Assembly: GCF_013522725.1 (NCBI RefSeq)
Contig: NZ_JAAMRF010000012.1
Location: 62,001 to 126,000 of the forward strand
Length of the DNA: 64,000 nt
Reading direction: 5' to 3'
DNA from: Stutzerimonas azotifigens
GTDB taxonomy: Bacteria; Pseudomonadota; Gammaproteobacteria; Pseudomonadales; Pseudomonadaceae
The notes below the pieces were generated by a model that was not told the origin of the DNA, made no database searches, and saw only the letters and a program-made list of their open reading frames with translations. The position numbers and the translations under genes were made by a program. Shown one piece after another: positions 15,839-24,090 of this stretch; the stretch's first letter is position 1, and each line of letters starts with the position of its first letter.

Positions 15839-16798
15839 ATGACCACGCTTGAAGCCGACCGCCAGCGACTGGAGCGTTACGACGTCCACGCGGACGAATA
15901 TCTACTGGCAATCATCACCGATGAAGACCATGCCTCGCAGGTCGAACTCGACGACGGGCAGGTCGCCTGGCGCTCCACCTTGCGACATGATCGCCTGCAC
16001 CGTTTTGTTGACGACGCCGGCCGCGCGCACTATCGCTTAGAGGATATCCCGCCCGAACAAGGCGGTGAATTTCAGCTGGTCAGCCTGATCGCCGAAGGCG
16101 GCCGGGGAGCCGAGTTCTCCGAGCTGGTCATGTTCGGTAAGCGACTGCTGACCTTCGACGACCGCACCGGGCTGATCTGCGAGATCCGAGCTCAGAACCA
16201 GTTGGTTCCTCGGCAAATCCTGATGACCGGCAGCGGCGATGAGCGTTTCAAGGGATTCAAAAGCGAGTGGGCCACACTCTGGGAGGATCGCCTGGTGGTC
16301 GGCAGCCACGGCAAGCGGTCCGAGGAGGAGTGGGTCAAGCTGGTCGACCGCAACTACGGCCTACAGAGCATCAATTGGCAGGATCGCTATGCACTCATCC
16401 GCGAAGCGCTGGGCGTCGGGGAACACGGCTACGTGATTCACGAGGCCGTAGAATGGCACCCGTATCGGCGCCAATGGCTGTTCTTCCCGCGCAAGGTATC
16501 CACCGAGCCTTTCGACGAGTTGATCGACGGGCGCGAGCGCGGCAGCAACAAACTGGTAGTCGCCAGCGAGGATTTCAGCGATATCCGGGTGCTCGAAGTC
16601 GGTGACTGCGTGCCCGAGCGCGGAATCTCATCGTTTAAGCTGGTGCCTGGCCATCCGGACGAGTGTGTCGGCCTCAAGAGCGTAGAGGTCGGCGATCGCA
16701 CCGAGAGTTATCTCTTCTGCTTCAATCTCGATGGCCAAGTCCTCACCGACGATCTATTCATCGGTGATTACAAGTGTGAGGGCGTGGAATTCCTCTAG
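15839..16798 (+). CDS. CANT1-like calcium-dependent apyrase (soluble nucleotidase fold)
   Basis: 319 aa from the ATG at 15839 (a TTG nine codons earlier is possible; neither has a clear ribosome site). The whole protein follows the five-bladed beta-propeller of animal and insect apyrases of the CANT1 type. Recognisable segments are LLTFDDRTGLICEI, KGFKSEWATLWEDRLVVG, EEWVKLV, GYVIHEAVEW, RQWLFFPRKVS, FDELIDGRERGSNKL, GISSFKLVPG and CEGVEFL. The family hydrolyses nucleoside di- and triphosphates with Ca2+. No signal peptide is present, unlike secreted eukaryotic members, so a cytoplasmic role is implied. Bacterial members are uncommon in my knowledge. Confidence 0.88.
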   Translation: MTTLEADRQRLERYDVHADEYLLAIITDEDHASQVELDDGQVAWRSTLRHDRLHRFVDDAGRAHYRLEDIPPEQGGEFQLVSLIAEGGRGAEFSELVMFGKRLLTFDDRTGLICEIRAQNQLVPRQILMTGSGDERFKGFKSEWATLWEDRLVVGSHGKRSEEEWVKLVDRNYGLQSINWQDRYALIREALGVGEHGYVIHEAVEWHPYRRQWLFFPRKVSTEPFDELIDGRERGSNKLVVASEDFSDIRVLEVGDCVPERGISSFKLVPGHPDECVGLKSVEVGDRTESYLFCFNLDGQVLTDDLFIGDYKCEGVEFL

Positions 16799-16951
16799 CT
16801 GGGACAACAGGCCAGCAAACTCTAGCGCGAATGTGACGGGGGCGTTTCTTCCCTAGGGTCAGACCTGGCGGAGTGCGGAGTGCAAAACATGTGGTAGGCG
16901 TAAGACATTTGTCCGAGAGCCGAATAAATTGGTACTTTCCGCCGCCGCCGG

Positions 16952-17335
16952 CTATTGGTTACAAAGCTCGGCGGGCAAATGCTTCATGCTCTCACGAAAG
17001 AAGCGCCTCTCTGTAGGGCGGAGGCTATTCTTCAAGCTTTCAAGGCGATCAACCGCATCGTAGGCCTGCTTGCATAACCCTTGCTCATACGCGGAATACC
17101 ACGCCGTCTCGAGCAACAAATTAGCCAGCTGTAGGGGTGGATACTGAACTCGTGACGTGTCGCTCTCTTCTACCGCAAATGCGGCGGCGCTAGACCAATC
17201 AGTGAAACCTTTGGCCTTTGAAAAAGCGGCATGGAACGGCCGAACGGCTTCCAGCGCGCTCATCAGCACCAGCGGCAAAAGGCATGACGATGCGGCAAAA
17301 CGCATGGCCATTATCAAGGAAGCATTCAAAAGCAT
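16952..17335 (-). CDS. secreted hypothetical protein
   Basis: 127 aa with a signal-peptide-like N-terminus (MRFAASSCLLPLVLMSALEA from residue 11) and a mature part with two cysteines near the C-terminus (GLCKQAYD, AELCNQ). It is helix-rich (PPLQLANLLLETAWYSAYEQ). Three in-frame ATG codons lie near the start and none has a clear ribosome site; Met9 or Met11 gives the cleanest signal peptide. No family recognised. GC is lower than the window average. Confidence 0.55.
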   Translation of the reverse strand: MLLNASLIMAMRFAASSCLLPLVLMSALEAVRPFHAAFSKAKGFTDWSSAAAFAVEESDTSRVQYPPLQLANLLLETAWYSAYEQGLCKQAYDAVDRLESLKNSLRPTERRFFRESMKHLPAELCNQ

Positions 17336-17432
17336 GGCGTTGATGTAACCGAGCCGGAGTATCCGTTCGCAGATCCTCGGTACTCAGATGAACCTAGCCT
17401 TGTTGGGTATTTAAAGCGCAGCCCCAGTGTCT

Positions 17433-17846
17433 TCACTCCGCTTCGACGATGATGTTCGAATCATAGCGATCGCGCGCGGCGCGGAAATCTCCAGCGCTTT
17501 CTATGACCCACATCCACAAGGGAATCATATTCGCGAGCAGGCCTCGGCCCAGTTCGGATAATTCGTAATCGACACGCGGCGGTACTTCGCTGTGATCGCG
17601 CCGCACGATCAAACCGTCCCTTTCAAGCTGGCGCAAACTGCGGGTCAACATCCGCTGCGTTACGCCCTCCATACGTCTGGCTATCTCTGCATGGCGCAGT
17701 CGCCCCTCGACCCCCAATGTATGGACGATTCCCAGCGACCAGCGATTACCGGCATGGCTTAGTACTTCGCGCTTCAGGCCATCGTCTTCAGCACTTAACG
17801 CTTCGCACGCCGCTTGCGACTGTCTGATGATTTCATCGTGGTCCAT
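17433..17846 (-). CDS. HxlR-family winged-helix regulator
   Basis: 137 aa single HxlR domain. It shows the family core NRWSLGIVHTLGVEGRLRHAEIARRMEGVTQRMLTR, split here as NRWSLGIVHTL then LRHAEIARRMEGVTQRML, and the wing LERDGLIVRRDHSEVPPRVD with YELSELGRGLL. Such regulators often sense electrophiles and control a neighbouring reductase. It is divergent from the NmrA-like gene at 17945, the likely target. GGGGG precedes the ATG. Confidence 0.92.
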   Translation of the reverse strand: MDHDEIIRQSQAACEALSAEDDGLKREVLSHAGNRWSLGIVHTLGVEGRLRHAEIARRMEGVTQRMLTRSLRQLERDGLIVRRDHSEVPPRVDYELSELGRGLLANMIPLWMWVIESAGDFRAARDRYDSNIIVEAE

Positions 17847-17944
17847 TCGCCCCCCAGGATCACTCGTGTGCCTACTTCTGCCGCTAAAACAATGGTGACA
17901 GCATAACCCCCGAGCTTCATTGGACGGCTAGCGGGAGATGATTG

Positions 17945-18880
17945 ATGCAAACGCCAAACCCAACCCAGGACATCCTTGTGCTAGGCGCAGGGGAGCTCGG
18001 GGTGTGTGTATTACGCGAGCTGGCAAGGGTCGCTTCGAGCAAGGGCGAGCCTCGTATTAGCGTGCTGTTGCGCCCCTCTGCCATCGCTACCGGAGACGCT
18101 TCCAGGAAGCGCTTGGTTGAAGAAATCCATCGACTCGGCATAGGCATTCTGCGGGCCGATGTCATTAACGATTCAATTGATGCGCTCAGTGAACACTTCA
18201 GCCGATTCGACACCGTCATCAGTTGCGTTGGTTTTACGGCAGGCGCCGGAATCCAGTTGAAAATCACTCGTGCGGTGCTTGCGGCAGGGGTGAAACGCTA
18301 CGTGCCATGGCAATTCGGCGTGGATTACGACGTGATCGGCAAGGGCAGCCCGCAAGATCTTTTCGATGAACAGCTCGACGTTCGAGGGTTACTGCGAGCA
18401 CAACAAAAGACCGAATGGCTCATTATCTCAACGGGGATGTTCACCAGCTTCCTGTTCGAACCAATCTTTGGTGTGGTCGATCTGGAAAAGAACACCGTTC
18501 ATGCCCTCGGTAGTTGGGACACTGAAGTCACCGTGACGACACCGGAAGATATAGGGCTGATGACGGCGCACATTCTATTCGCCGAACCGCGCGTGGCCAA
18601 TCAGGTGGTGTTCGTGGCAGGTGACACGCTGAGTTATGCACAACTGGCCGATGCCGTGGATGCAACGCTCAACCGCACCGTACTTCGGGTCGAGTGGACA
18701 TTGGATAAGCTGAGAGACGACCTGGTCGCCGATCCGGATGACCCGATAAAGAAATACCGAGCGGTGTTCGCCGAAGGCGAGGGAGTCGCGTGGCCCAAGC
18801 GGCGTACCTACAACGCCGAACACGGTTTGAACCTGACGACCACGGCGGACTGGATCGAACAGCATATGAATTACACGTAG
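17945..18880 (+). CDS. NmrA-like NAD(P)-binding reductase (aromatic alcohol reductase-like)
   Basis: 311 aa from ATG with GGGAG seven bases upstream. The N-terminal GAGELG (ILVLGAGELGVCVLREL) dinucleotide motif and the KRYVPWQFGVDYD segment identify the NmrA/isoflavone-reductase-like atypical SDRs. ISTGMFTSFLFEP follows. These bind NADP(H) and act either as reductases or as redox sensors. Regulated probably by the divergent HxlR protein. Substrate unknown. Confidence 0.87.
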   Translation: MQTPNPTQDILVLGAGELGVCVLRELARVASSKGEPRISVLLRPSAIATGDASRKRLVEEIHRLGIGILRADVINDSIDALSEHFSRFDTVISCVGFTAGAGIQLKITRAVLAAGVKRYVPWQFGVDYDVIGKGSPQDLFDEQLDVRGLLRAQQKTEWLIISTGMFTSFLFEPIFGVVDLEKNTVHALGSWDTEVTVTTPEDIGLMTAHILFAEPRVANQVVFVAGDTLSYAQLADAVDATLNRTVLRVEWTLDKLRDDLVADPDDPIKKYRAVFAEGEGVAWPKRRTYNAEHGLNLTTTADWIEQHMNYT

Positions 18881-18958
18881 CAATACCTACGCATAGCGGA
18901 GCGCTGTCCGTGTTGACTTGCCTGGTCCGCTTCGGCTCTCAAGCGGACGGCCATCACA

Positions 18959-19708
18959 TCAAACTTCTTTATGCCCTAACAGCGCTGCGATTGCTGGCTG
19001 CAGTCCGGCGTGGTCCTTGATCGGTGGGTGCGCAAAGCTGCCCTGTCGCGCGGAGCCAGGCTTCAACCGTGTGAGCAGTTCAGCCTGGCATACGCCGCTG
19101 GATACCCCGTCCACGACGGGTACCGGCAATTGGCCCGCCAGGCTACGGGCCAAGCCCGCCAGCGGGGCGCCGGCCAGGATCAGCACGTCCGCGCCGTCCT
19201 CCGAGACGGCCTTCTGGCTGAGTTCGAGCAGGCGGGCGGCGTGATCGACCTGGACGGTGCCGGGGTCGCGCAGGGGGTCGTTCAGGTGGCGAATGCATGC
19301 CAGGCGCGACAACAGCCCGTACTGGTCGACGCATTCGCGGTACCAGGCGGTGATGCGGTGGGAGATGGCGATGATGCCGATGCGCTGGCCGAGCTGGGCC
19401 GCCGTCATCAGGGCCGCCTCGGTCATGCCGACGACGGGTACGTCCAGCGCCTCCTTCAACGCCTGCAGGCCGGGATCGCCAAAGGCCGCGACGAGCAAGG
19501 CATCGTATTCGCCAAGCCGCTCACCGGCGATGGTGGCCACGGCGTGCGCGCCTAGCAGGGCTTCGAAGCGCGTCTCGATGTAGGCCACGCCGGCAGCGGC
19601 CGTAGCCATCGTAATCGCCGTGTCGGGAGCCGCTACGCGCCGGGCTTCCGCCTCGATCAGATCGGTGACGCTCCGGGAAATGTTCGGATTGACGATCAAC
19701 AGTTTCAT
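18959..19708 (-). CDS. Asp/Glu/hydantoin racemase-fold protein lacking both catalytic cysteines
   Basis: 249 aa. The fold is clear from MKLLIVNPNISRSVTDLIE, AAGVAYIETRFE, DPGLQALKEALDVPVVGMTEA and QLGQRIGIIAIS, as in hydantoin and allantoin racemases. Those enzymes use two Cys in ACFGDPG and LGCAGM contexts. Here the equivalents read AAFGDPG (Ala75) and LAGAPLAGLA (Gly180), so both acid/base cysteines are replaced. A standard racemase mechanism is unlikely; another activity or a binding role is possible. Last gene of the GntR-amidase-racemase operon, overlapping the amidase by four bases. Confidence 0.85.
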   Translation of the reverse strand: MKLLIVNPNISRSVTDLIEAEARRVAAPDTAITMATAAAGVAYIETRFEALLGAHAVATIAGERLGEYDALLVAAFGDPGLQALKEALDVPVVGMTEAALMTAAQLGQRIGIIAISHRITAWYRECVDQYGLLSRLACIRHLNDPLRDPGTVQVDHAARLLELSQKAVSEDGADVLILAGAPLAGLARSLAGQLPVPVVDGVSSGVCQAELLTRLKPGSARQGSFAHPPIKDHAGLQPAIAALLGHKEV

Positions 19709-21126
19709 GCCTGCTCCAACGTGTCGGGCATCTGGGAGAAGCCGAGGGGTGCCATTTCCAGGGCCAGTGTGACCTCGACGAGCGCTCCCAGGCGGAGCAC
19801 GTCGTCATCGTAAAAGCGTGGCCCTACGATCTGCAGCCCCAGCGGCAATCCCTGCGCGCCAAGCCCACAGGGAACCGAAAGGGCTGGAATGCCAGCCTGA
19901 TTGAACAGCGGGGTGAAGACCGCATGACCACGCGGGCCAGCCGGCCGGCCGCCAATGGTCGAAGGCCCGAGCACATCCAGTGACCAGGGCTCGACCGGGA
20001 CGGTCGGGCACAACAGCAGGTCCACCGTTTCGAACAGGGTCGCCGTGTTGCGGACGATGGCGTCCCGCAGTGCGGCCAGCGCCACCATCTGCGTCGCGGG
20101 TACCGCGAAGCCGGCTTCGATCTGCTCGGCGATGGCCGGATCGAAGCGGGTCGGATCGGCGCGGTAAGCCTCACCGAAATGCGTGGCGAGTTCCGCATGC
20201 TGCGCTGCCAACAGGGGGGCGGCGGACAACCCCTGCGGCCAGCGGGGTGTGAACGGCCGTACCTGCAGGCCAGCCGATTGCAATCGACTCACCGTCTGCT
20301 CGAACAGCGCGGCAACATCCGCATCGACGGCATAGCCCAGCCCAAGGTCGAGGCTGTAACCGATGCGCAAGGTCTCAAGCGGGCGGGGCGCCACCGTAGG
20401 CATGGGCGTGGAGAAGCGGTCCGCCGGGTGCACGCCGGTGAGCACGTCGAGCATCAGTGAGACGTCGGCGACACGTCGCCCCAACTGGGCGATCACGTTC
20501 AGTTCGCGCCCGATGACGGGAAAGCCCCAGGGATCTGCGATCCGGCCAGCGCTCGGTTTGAAGCCCACGACACCGCAGTGCGCTGCGGGCCGACGCGAGG
20601 AGCCCCCGGCATCGGTGGCCAGGGCCAACATTCCCAATCCGGCGGCCACTGCTGCGGCGGCGCCACCGGATGAGCCGCCAGGCGTGCGGGTCAGGTCCCA
20701 GGGATTGCAGGTCGCGCCATATACGCGGTTGTCGGTCACCCCCTTGCAGGCGAATTCCGAACAGTTGCTCACGCCCACCAGCAGGGCGCCCGCCTGCCGC
20801 AGGCGGGCCACGGCCCAACTGTCACGCGGCGCACGGTGGTTGCGGTAGAGCCAGGACCCACAGGTGCTGATCTGCCCTTGCAGCCACAGATTGTCCTTGA
20901 TGGTGACCGGAACGCCGGCCAGCGGCAGGTCTTCACCAGCGGCGCAGCGTGTGTCGATAAGCGCTGCCTGGCGCCGTACGTCTACGGCATCCACTTGCAC
21001 AAGTGCGTTAAGTGACGGATTCAACGCAGCGATCCGCGCCAGTTGACGCTCGGCAATGGCGACGGCGCGAGTTTCGCCGGAGCGGACCCGCGCCGCCAGT
21101 TTCAATGCGCTTACCGGCGTACTCAC
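19705..21126 (-). CDS. amidase signature family hydrolase
   Basis: 473 aa with a complete Ser-cisSer-Lys triad: Lys77 (GVPVTIKDN), Ser152 in TPGGSSGG, and nucleophile Ser176 in TDAGGSSRRPAA. It is close to AtzF/GatA-like amidases in length, without a second domain. Cytoplasmic; cleaves a C-N amide bond of unknown substrate. In this locus it may remove the carbamoyl or amide group left after ring opening by the hydantoinase. GTG start four bases after the GntR stop, so it is co-transcribed with the regulator. Confidence 0.9.
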   Translation of the reverse strand: MSTPVSALKLAARVRSGETRAVAIAERQLARIAALNPSLNALVQVDAVDVRRQAALIDTRCAAGEDLPLAGVPVTIKDNLWLQGQISTCGSWLYRNHRAPRDSWAVARLRQAGALLVGVSNCSEFACKGVTDNRVYGATCNPWDLTRTPGGSSGGAAAAVAAGLGMLALATDAGGSSRRPAAHCGVVGFKPSAGRIADPWGFPVIGRELNVIAQLGRRVADVSLMLDVLTGVHPADRFSTPMPTVAPRPLETLRIGYSLDLGLGYAVDADVAALFEQTVSRLQSAGLQVRPFTPRWPQGLSAAPLLAAQHAELATHFGEAYRADPTRFDPAIAEQIEAGFAVPATQMVALAALRDAIVRNTATLFETVDLLLCPTVPVEPWSLDVLGPSTIGGRPAGPRGHAVFTPLFNQAGIPALSVPCGLGAQGLPLGLQIVGPRFYDDDVLRLGALVEVTLALEMAPLGFSQMPDTLEQA

Positions 21127-21130
21127 CGGC

Positions 21131-21859
21131 TCAACCGAAGATCGCTTCGAGGTCCACTTCGGTGTCCTCGGGCAGCGAAAGATCCAGCGTGGCCTCGATG
21201 TGATCGAGGTGTCCGACCATCAGCGCAATGGCTTTCTCTATATTGCCTTCTTCCATCGCCGCGATGATGTCGGTGTGCTCATGGTTCGGGCAGGCCGGGA
21301 CGTTGGGCGAGTCGTAGAGCAGGATGATCAGGCAGGTCAACGATGACAGCTCACGCATCAGCTTGATCAGCGGCGGGCTGGCGACCATTTCGGCGATCAG
21401 CAGGTGGAATTCTCCGGACAGCCGGATCACCGCGCGCTTGTCGCCGCGTTCCCTGGCGTCGCGCTCTTCGGCGACATGTGCGTGCAGCTTCTGGAAGTCC
21501 TCGGGGCTGCCCTTGTCCACCAGGCTGCGAATTAGTGCCGGCTCCATGATTCGGCGCGCCTGGAAGATATGCCGGGCCTCTTCCACCGACGGGCTGGCAA
21601 CAAAGGCGCCACGGTTCGGAATGGTGGTCACCACCCCTTCATAGGCCAGCCGGGACAGCACCTCGCGGATCCGGGTCCGATTCACCTGGAAAACGCCGGC
21701 GAGCTTTTCCTCGACCAGCTTGGTTCCGGGAATCAGGCGGTGCTCCATCACGGCAGCCAGGATTCGCTCGTATATGGCGTCCAGTTTGTCGTTCGTTCCC
21801 AGTATCTGCCCAGTGCTGCGCGCTTTGCGCGAGCGTGAAGGTTCTTTCTCGGTCAACAC
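21131..21859 (-). CDS. GntR-family regulator (FadR/FCD subgroup)
   Basis: 242 aa from the GTG at 21859, which has AAGGAA upstream; the longer open frame has no coding character. The winged helix is at about 20-85 (KLVEEKLAGVFQVNRTRIRE, EGVVTTIPNRGAFV) and an FCD ligand domain follows. The metal-type residues of FCD domains (Asp or Asn plus three His) are partly visible as EFHLLIAEM and NHEHTDIIAAME. It heads the minus-strand operon and probably represses or activates the divergent ABC-importer operon in response to a carboxylate. Confidence 0.9.
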   Translation of the reverse strand: MLTEKEPSRSRKARSTGQILGTNDKLDAIYERILAAVMEHRLIPGTKLVEEKLAGVFQVNRTRIREVLSRLAYEGVVTTIPNRGAFVASPSVEEARHIFQARRIMEPALIRSLVDKGSPEDFQKLHAHVAEERDARERGDKRAVIRLSGEFHLLIAEMVASPPLIKLMRELSSLTCLIILLYDSPNVPACPNHEHTDIIAAMEEGNIEKAIALMVGHLDHIEATLDLSLPEDTEVDLEAIFG

Positions 21860-22210
21860 ATCGATTCCTTGCACCTGCCCTTCGCCTGTTACGTCGGCGG
21901 AGAGGATTGTCACAAAAAAGAAAGCAATTGTGCAAATTTGCACCGCTGACGAACATTTCTCAGCAACTTGCACCCTCATCGTGCATGGGCGTCAGCACCT
22001 CACGTCACATGTAGCCGTCCAGCCAGCCCAGATCGCAGCGGTCGAGATTATGCATCGACGGGCCGCAGCGCCCTGAATACCGGCGCTGCGGCAAGGTCGC
22101 GAACGGTCCGTGCCAAGCCTGATCCGGAGATTTCCACAATGGTGGCATAGCGGTTGCAAACGTTTTGCCACAACGAGACATCATTTTTGTGACAATTACG
22201 GAGCCTCGAC
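21860..22210. promoter_or_regulatory. divergent control region of the N-heterocycle locus
   Basis: 351 bp without a gene. ATTGTCACAAAAA at 21906-21918 and its mirror TTTTTGTGACAAT at 22184-22196 lie at a similar short distance from the GntR and substrate-binding-protein starts, so the same sequence precedes both divergent genes. A perfect 14-bp palindrome GTGCAAATTTGCAC is at 21930-21943. A perfect 11-bp hairpin (GCCGCAGCGCC / GGCGCTGCGGC) spans 22062-22092. TTGCAAACGTTTTGCCA at about 22155 is a weaker palindrome. These are the candidate GntR sites. Confidence 0.55.
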
Positions 22211-23251
22211 ATGCGACCCATCCGCTCGTCCTATGCTGTACTCAAGCGCGCTGCCGGCACCCTGCTGGCGCCGCTGATGCTTACCGCCGCCCTGGCCCCT
22301 GCTCTGAGCCAAGCGCAGGAAGCCGAACCGATCAAGCTGGGCTACGCCAAGTGCGCGCACTGCACGCCGCTGTCGCTCACTCCGCAGAACGCCACGGGCG
22401 TGAAACTCGACGCTATCTCTTTCAACACCGGCAACGACGTGCTCACGGCCCTGCTTTCCAAAAGCATCGATGTAGCGCAGGTCACCTATCTGCACTACGC
22501 CACCGCCCTCGACAAAGGCTTCGACATAGTGGGTATTTCTGGCCAGATCAATGGTGGGTCCCAGGTTCTCGTGGGCAACGAGCTGGCCGTCGAGCCGGGT
22601 GACTGGGAAGGCCTGAAGCGCCTGATCGCGCAATACAAGGACGAAGGCAAGCCCTTCCGGGTGGCGGCTTCCCGTGGCAACGCGCAGGACATCCACATGC
22701 GCGGCGCCTTCCTGACCCATGGCATCGATATCAACAAGGATGTGCGGTTCATCAACATCCCCAACCCGTCCGACCATGTGCAGGCGCTGCGCCGTGGCGA
22801 AGTCGAGCTGATCACGTCGGTCGATCCGTTCGCCACTCAGATCCGCGAAGTGAAGGCCGCCAAATTCTTCGACTTCCCCTATGACCAGGCCGCTGGAAAG
22901 CTGACCAACCTGATCGTTACCCGCTCGGACGTGATCAAGAACAACCCGAAAGGCGTCGAGGAGGCCGTGCGCGCCATCGTCAAGGTCAACGAGATGATGG
23001 CCGACGACAAACCGCTCTTCGTCGACACCATCCAGAAGGTCACCGGCCTCGACAATGCCATTGCCACCGGCGCGGTCGACAACCTGTATCCCGACTACAA
23101 GATGTACCGCGAATCCGCCGTGGCCATCGCCCAGATGATGCGCGACCTGAAGTACATCAACACGGACGTCACCGAGGCGGTCGAGAAGAACCTCGACTAC
23201 AGCTTCCTGGAAAAAGTGACCGGCAAGTCCAAGACCGACCTCGGCTATTGA
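22211..23251 (+). CDS. ABC transporter substrate-binding protein (NitT/TauT type)
   Basis: 346 aa. Signal peptide with cleavage near SQAQEA (about residue 36), so periplasmic. The mature part (PIKLGYAKCAHCTPLSLTP, then LLSKSIDVAQVTYLHYATAL) has the SsuA/THI5-like type II binding fold that captures sulfonates, nitrate, taurine, pyrimidine or hydantoin-like molecules. A CAHC pair near the N-terminus of the mature protein is unusual. First gene of the nine-gene operon; GGAG seven bases before ATG. Substrate not known but must match the downstream ring-opening enzymes. Confidence 0.9.
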   Translation: MRPIRSSYAVLKRAAGTLLAPLMLTAALAPALSQAQEAEPIKLGYAKCAHCTPLSLTPQNATGVKLDAISFNTGNDVLTALLSKSIDVAQVTYLHYATALDKGFDIVGISGQINGGSQVLVGNELAVEPGDWEGLKRLIAQYKDEGKPFRVAASRGNAQDIHMRGAFLTHGIDINKDVRFINIPNPSDHVQALRRGEVELITSVDPFATQIREVKAAKFFDFPYDQAAGKLTNLIVTRSDVIKNNPKGVEEAVRAIVKVNEMMADDKPLFVDTIQKVTGLDNAIATGAVDNLYPDYKMYRESAVAIAQMMRDLKYINTDVTEAVEKNLDYSFLEKVTGKSKTDLGY

Positions 23252-23264
23252 TTCAGGACCCGTG

Positions 23265-24086
23265 ATGTCTTCTTCACTCTCGCAACGCCTCTATAAAAGG
23301 ATCGAGCGCTTCATCGTGCCGGTCCTGCTCCTTGCCGGCTGGGAGACCTTCTCCCGCTCCGGCATCCTGCCTCCCGCGCTGTTGCCGGCGCCGTCCCAGG
23401 TCATGCTGGCCTGGGCGGACTGGATCTTCTCCACGGACGGCAACACCCAGAGCTATTCCGGTCGCTGGCTGTCCGATATCGCGGCGAGTTCCGGCCGGGT
23501 GTTCGCCGGGTTTCTGATCGCAACCGTACTGGGCGTCGGCATCGGTATGGCCATCGGCTGGTCGCGCCAGATCGAAGCGCTGTTCGAGCCGACACTGCAG
23601 ACGCTGCGACCGATTCCACCGGTGTCCTGGATCCCGCTGGCGATCATCTGGTTTGGCATCGCCGACAAGCCCGCCATCTTCCTGGTGTTCATGGGCTCGT
23701 TCTTCCCGGTATTGCTCAGCACCATTCACGGCGTGAAGACCTGCGACCGCAACCTGCTGCGCGCCGGCGCCATGACTGGCGGCACGCCGTCGAAGCTGCT
23801 GCGCCACATCGTGTTCCCCGCCGCCTTGCCGAGCATTTTCTCCGGTCTGCGCATCGCCATCGGCTCGGCCTGGATGCTCACCGTGACGGCCGAAATGGTC
23901 GCGGTGAAAAGTGGCGTCGGCTATGTGCTGTGGGATTCGTACTACTTCCTGCGCTACGACATCGTCATCGCCTCGATGGTGAGCATCGGCCTGCTCGGTT
24001 TCCTCAGCGACTACGTCATCAAGTACATCGCCGGGCGTGTCCTGCGCTGGCAGCGCGGCTCCACCCTGCAAGCGAAGGAAGGTTGA
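23265..24086 (+). CDS. ABC transporter permease (NitT/TauT type)
   Basis: 273 aa, six predicted membrane helices. The EAA loop reads AGAMTGGTPSKLLRHIVFPAALPSIFSGLRIA, seen as GAMTGGTPSKLLRHIVFPAA, matching the SsuC/TauC class. GVGYVLWDSYYFLRYD near the C-terminus is also typical. It forms the membrane channel with the ATPase encoded directly downstream. ATG at 23265 is chosen over the adjacent in-frame GTG because AGGA is at better spacing. Confidence 0.92.
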   Translation: MSSSLSQRLYKRIERFIVPVLLLAGWETFSRSGILPPALLPAPSQVMLAWADWIFSTDGNTQSYSGRWLSDIAASSGRVFAGFLIATVLGVGIGMAIGWSRQIEALFEPTLQTLRPIPPVSWIPLAIIWFGIADKPAIFLVFMGSFFPVLLSTIHGVKTCDRNLLRAGAMTGGTPSKLLRHIVFPAALPSIFSGLRIAIGSAWMLTVTAEMVAVKSGVGYVLWDSYYFLRYDIVIASMVSIGLLGFLSDYVIKYIAGRVLRWQRGSTLQAKEG

Positions 24087-24090
24087 GACC

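Noticed and set aside
19705..21126. calling the amidase GatA
   Set aside because: No gatB or gatC nearby and it sits in a catabolic operon with its own GntR regulator.
21860..21979. 40-codon upstream extension of the GntR regulator
   Set aside because: It covers the palindromic control region, lacks coding character, and GTG 21859 has a ribosome site.
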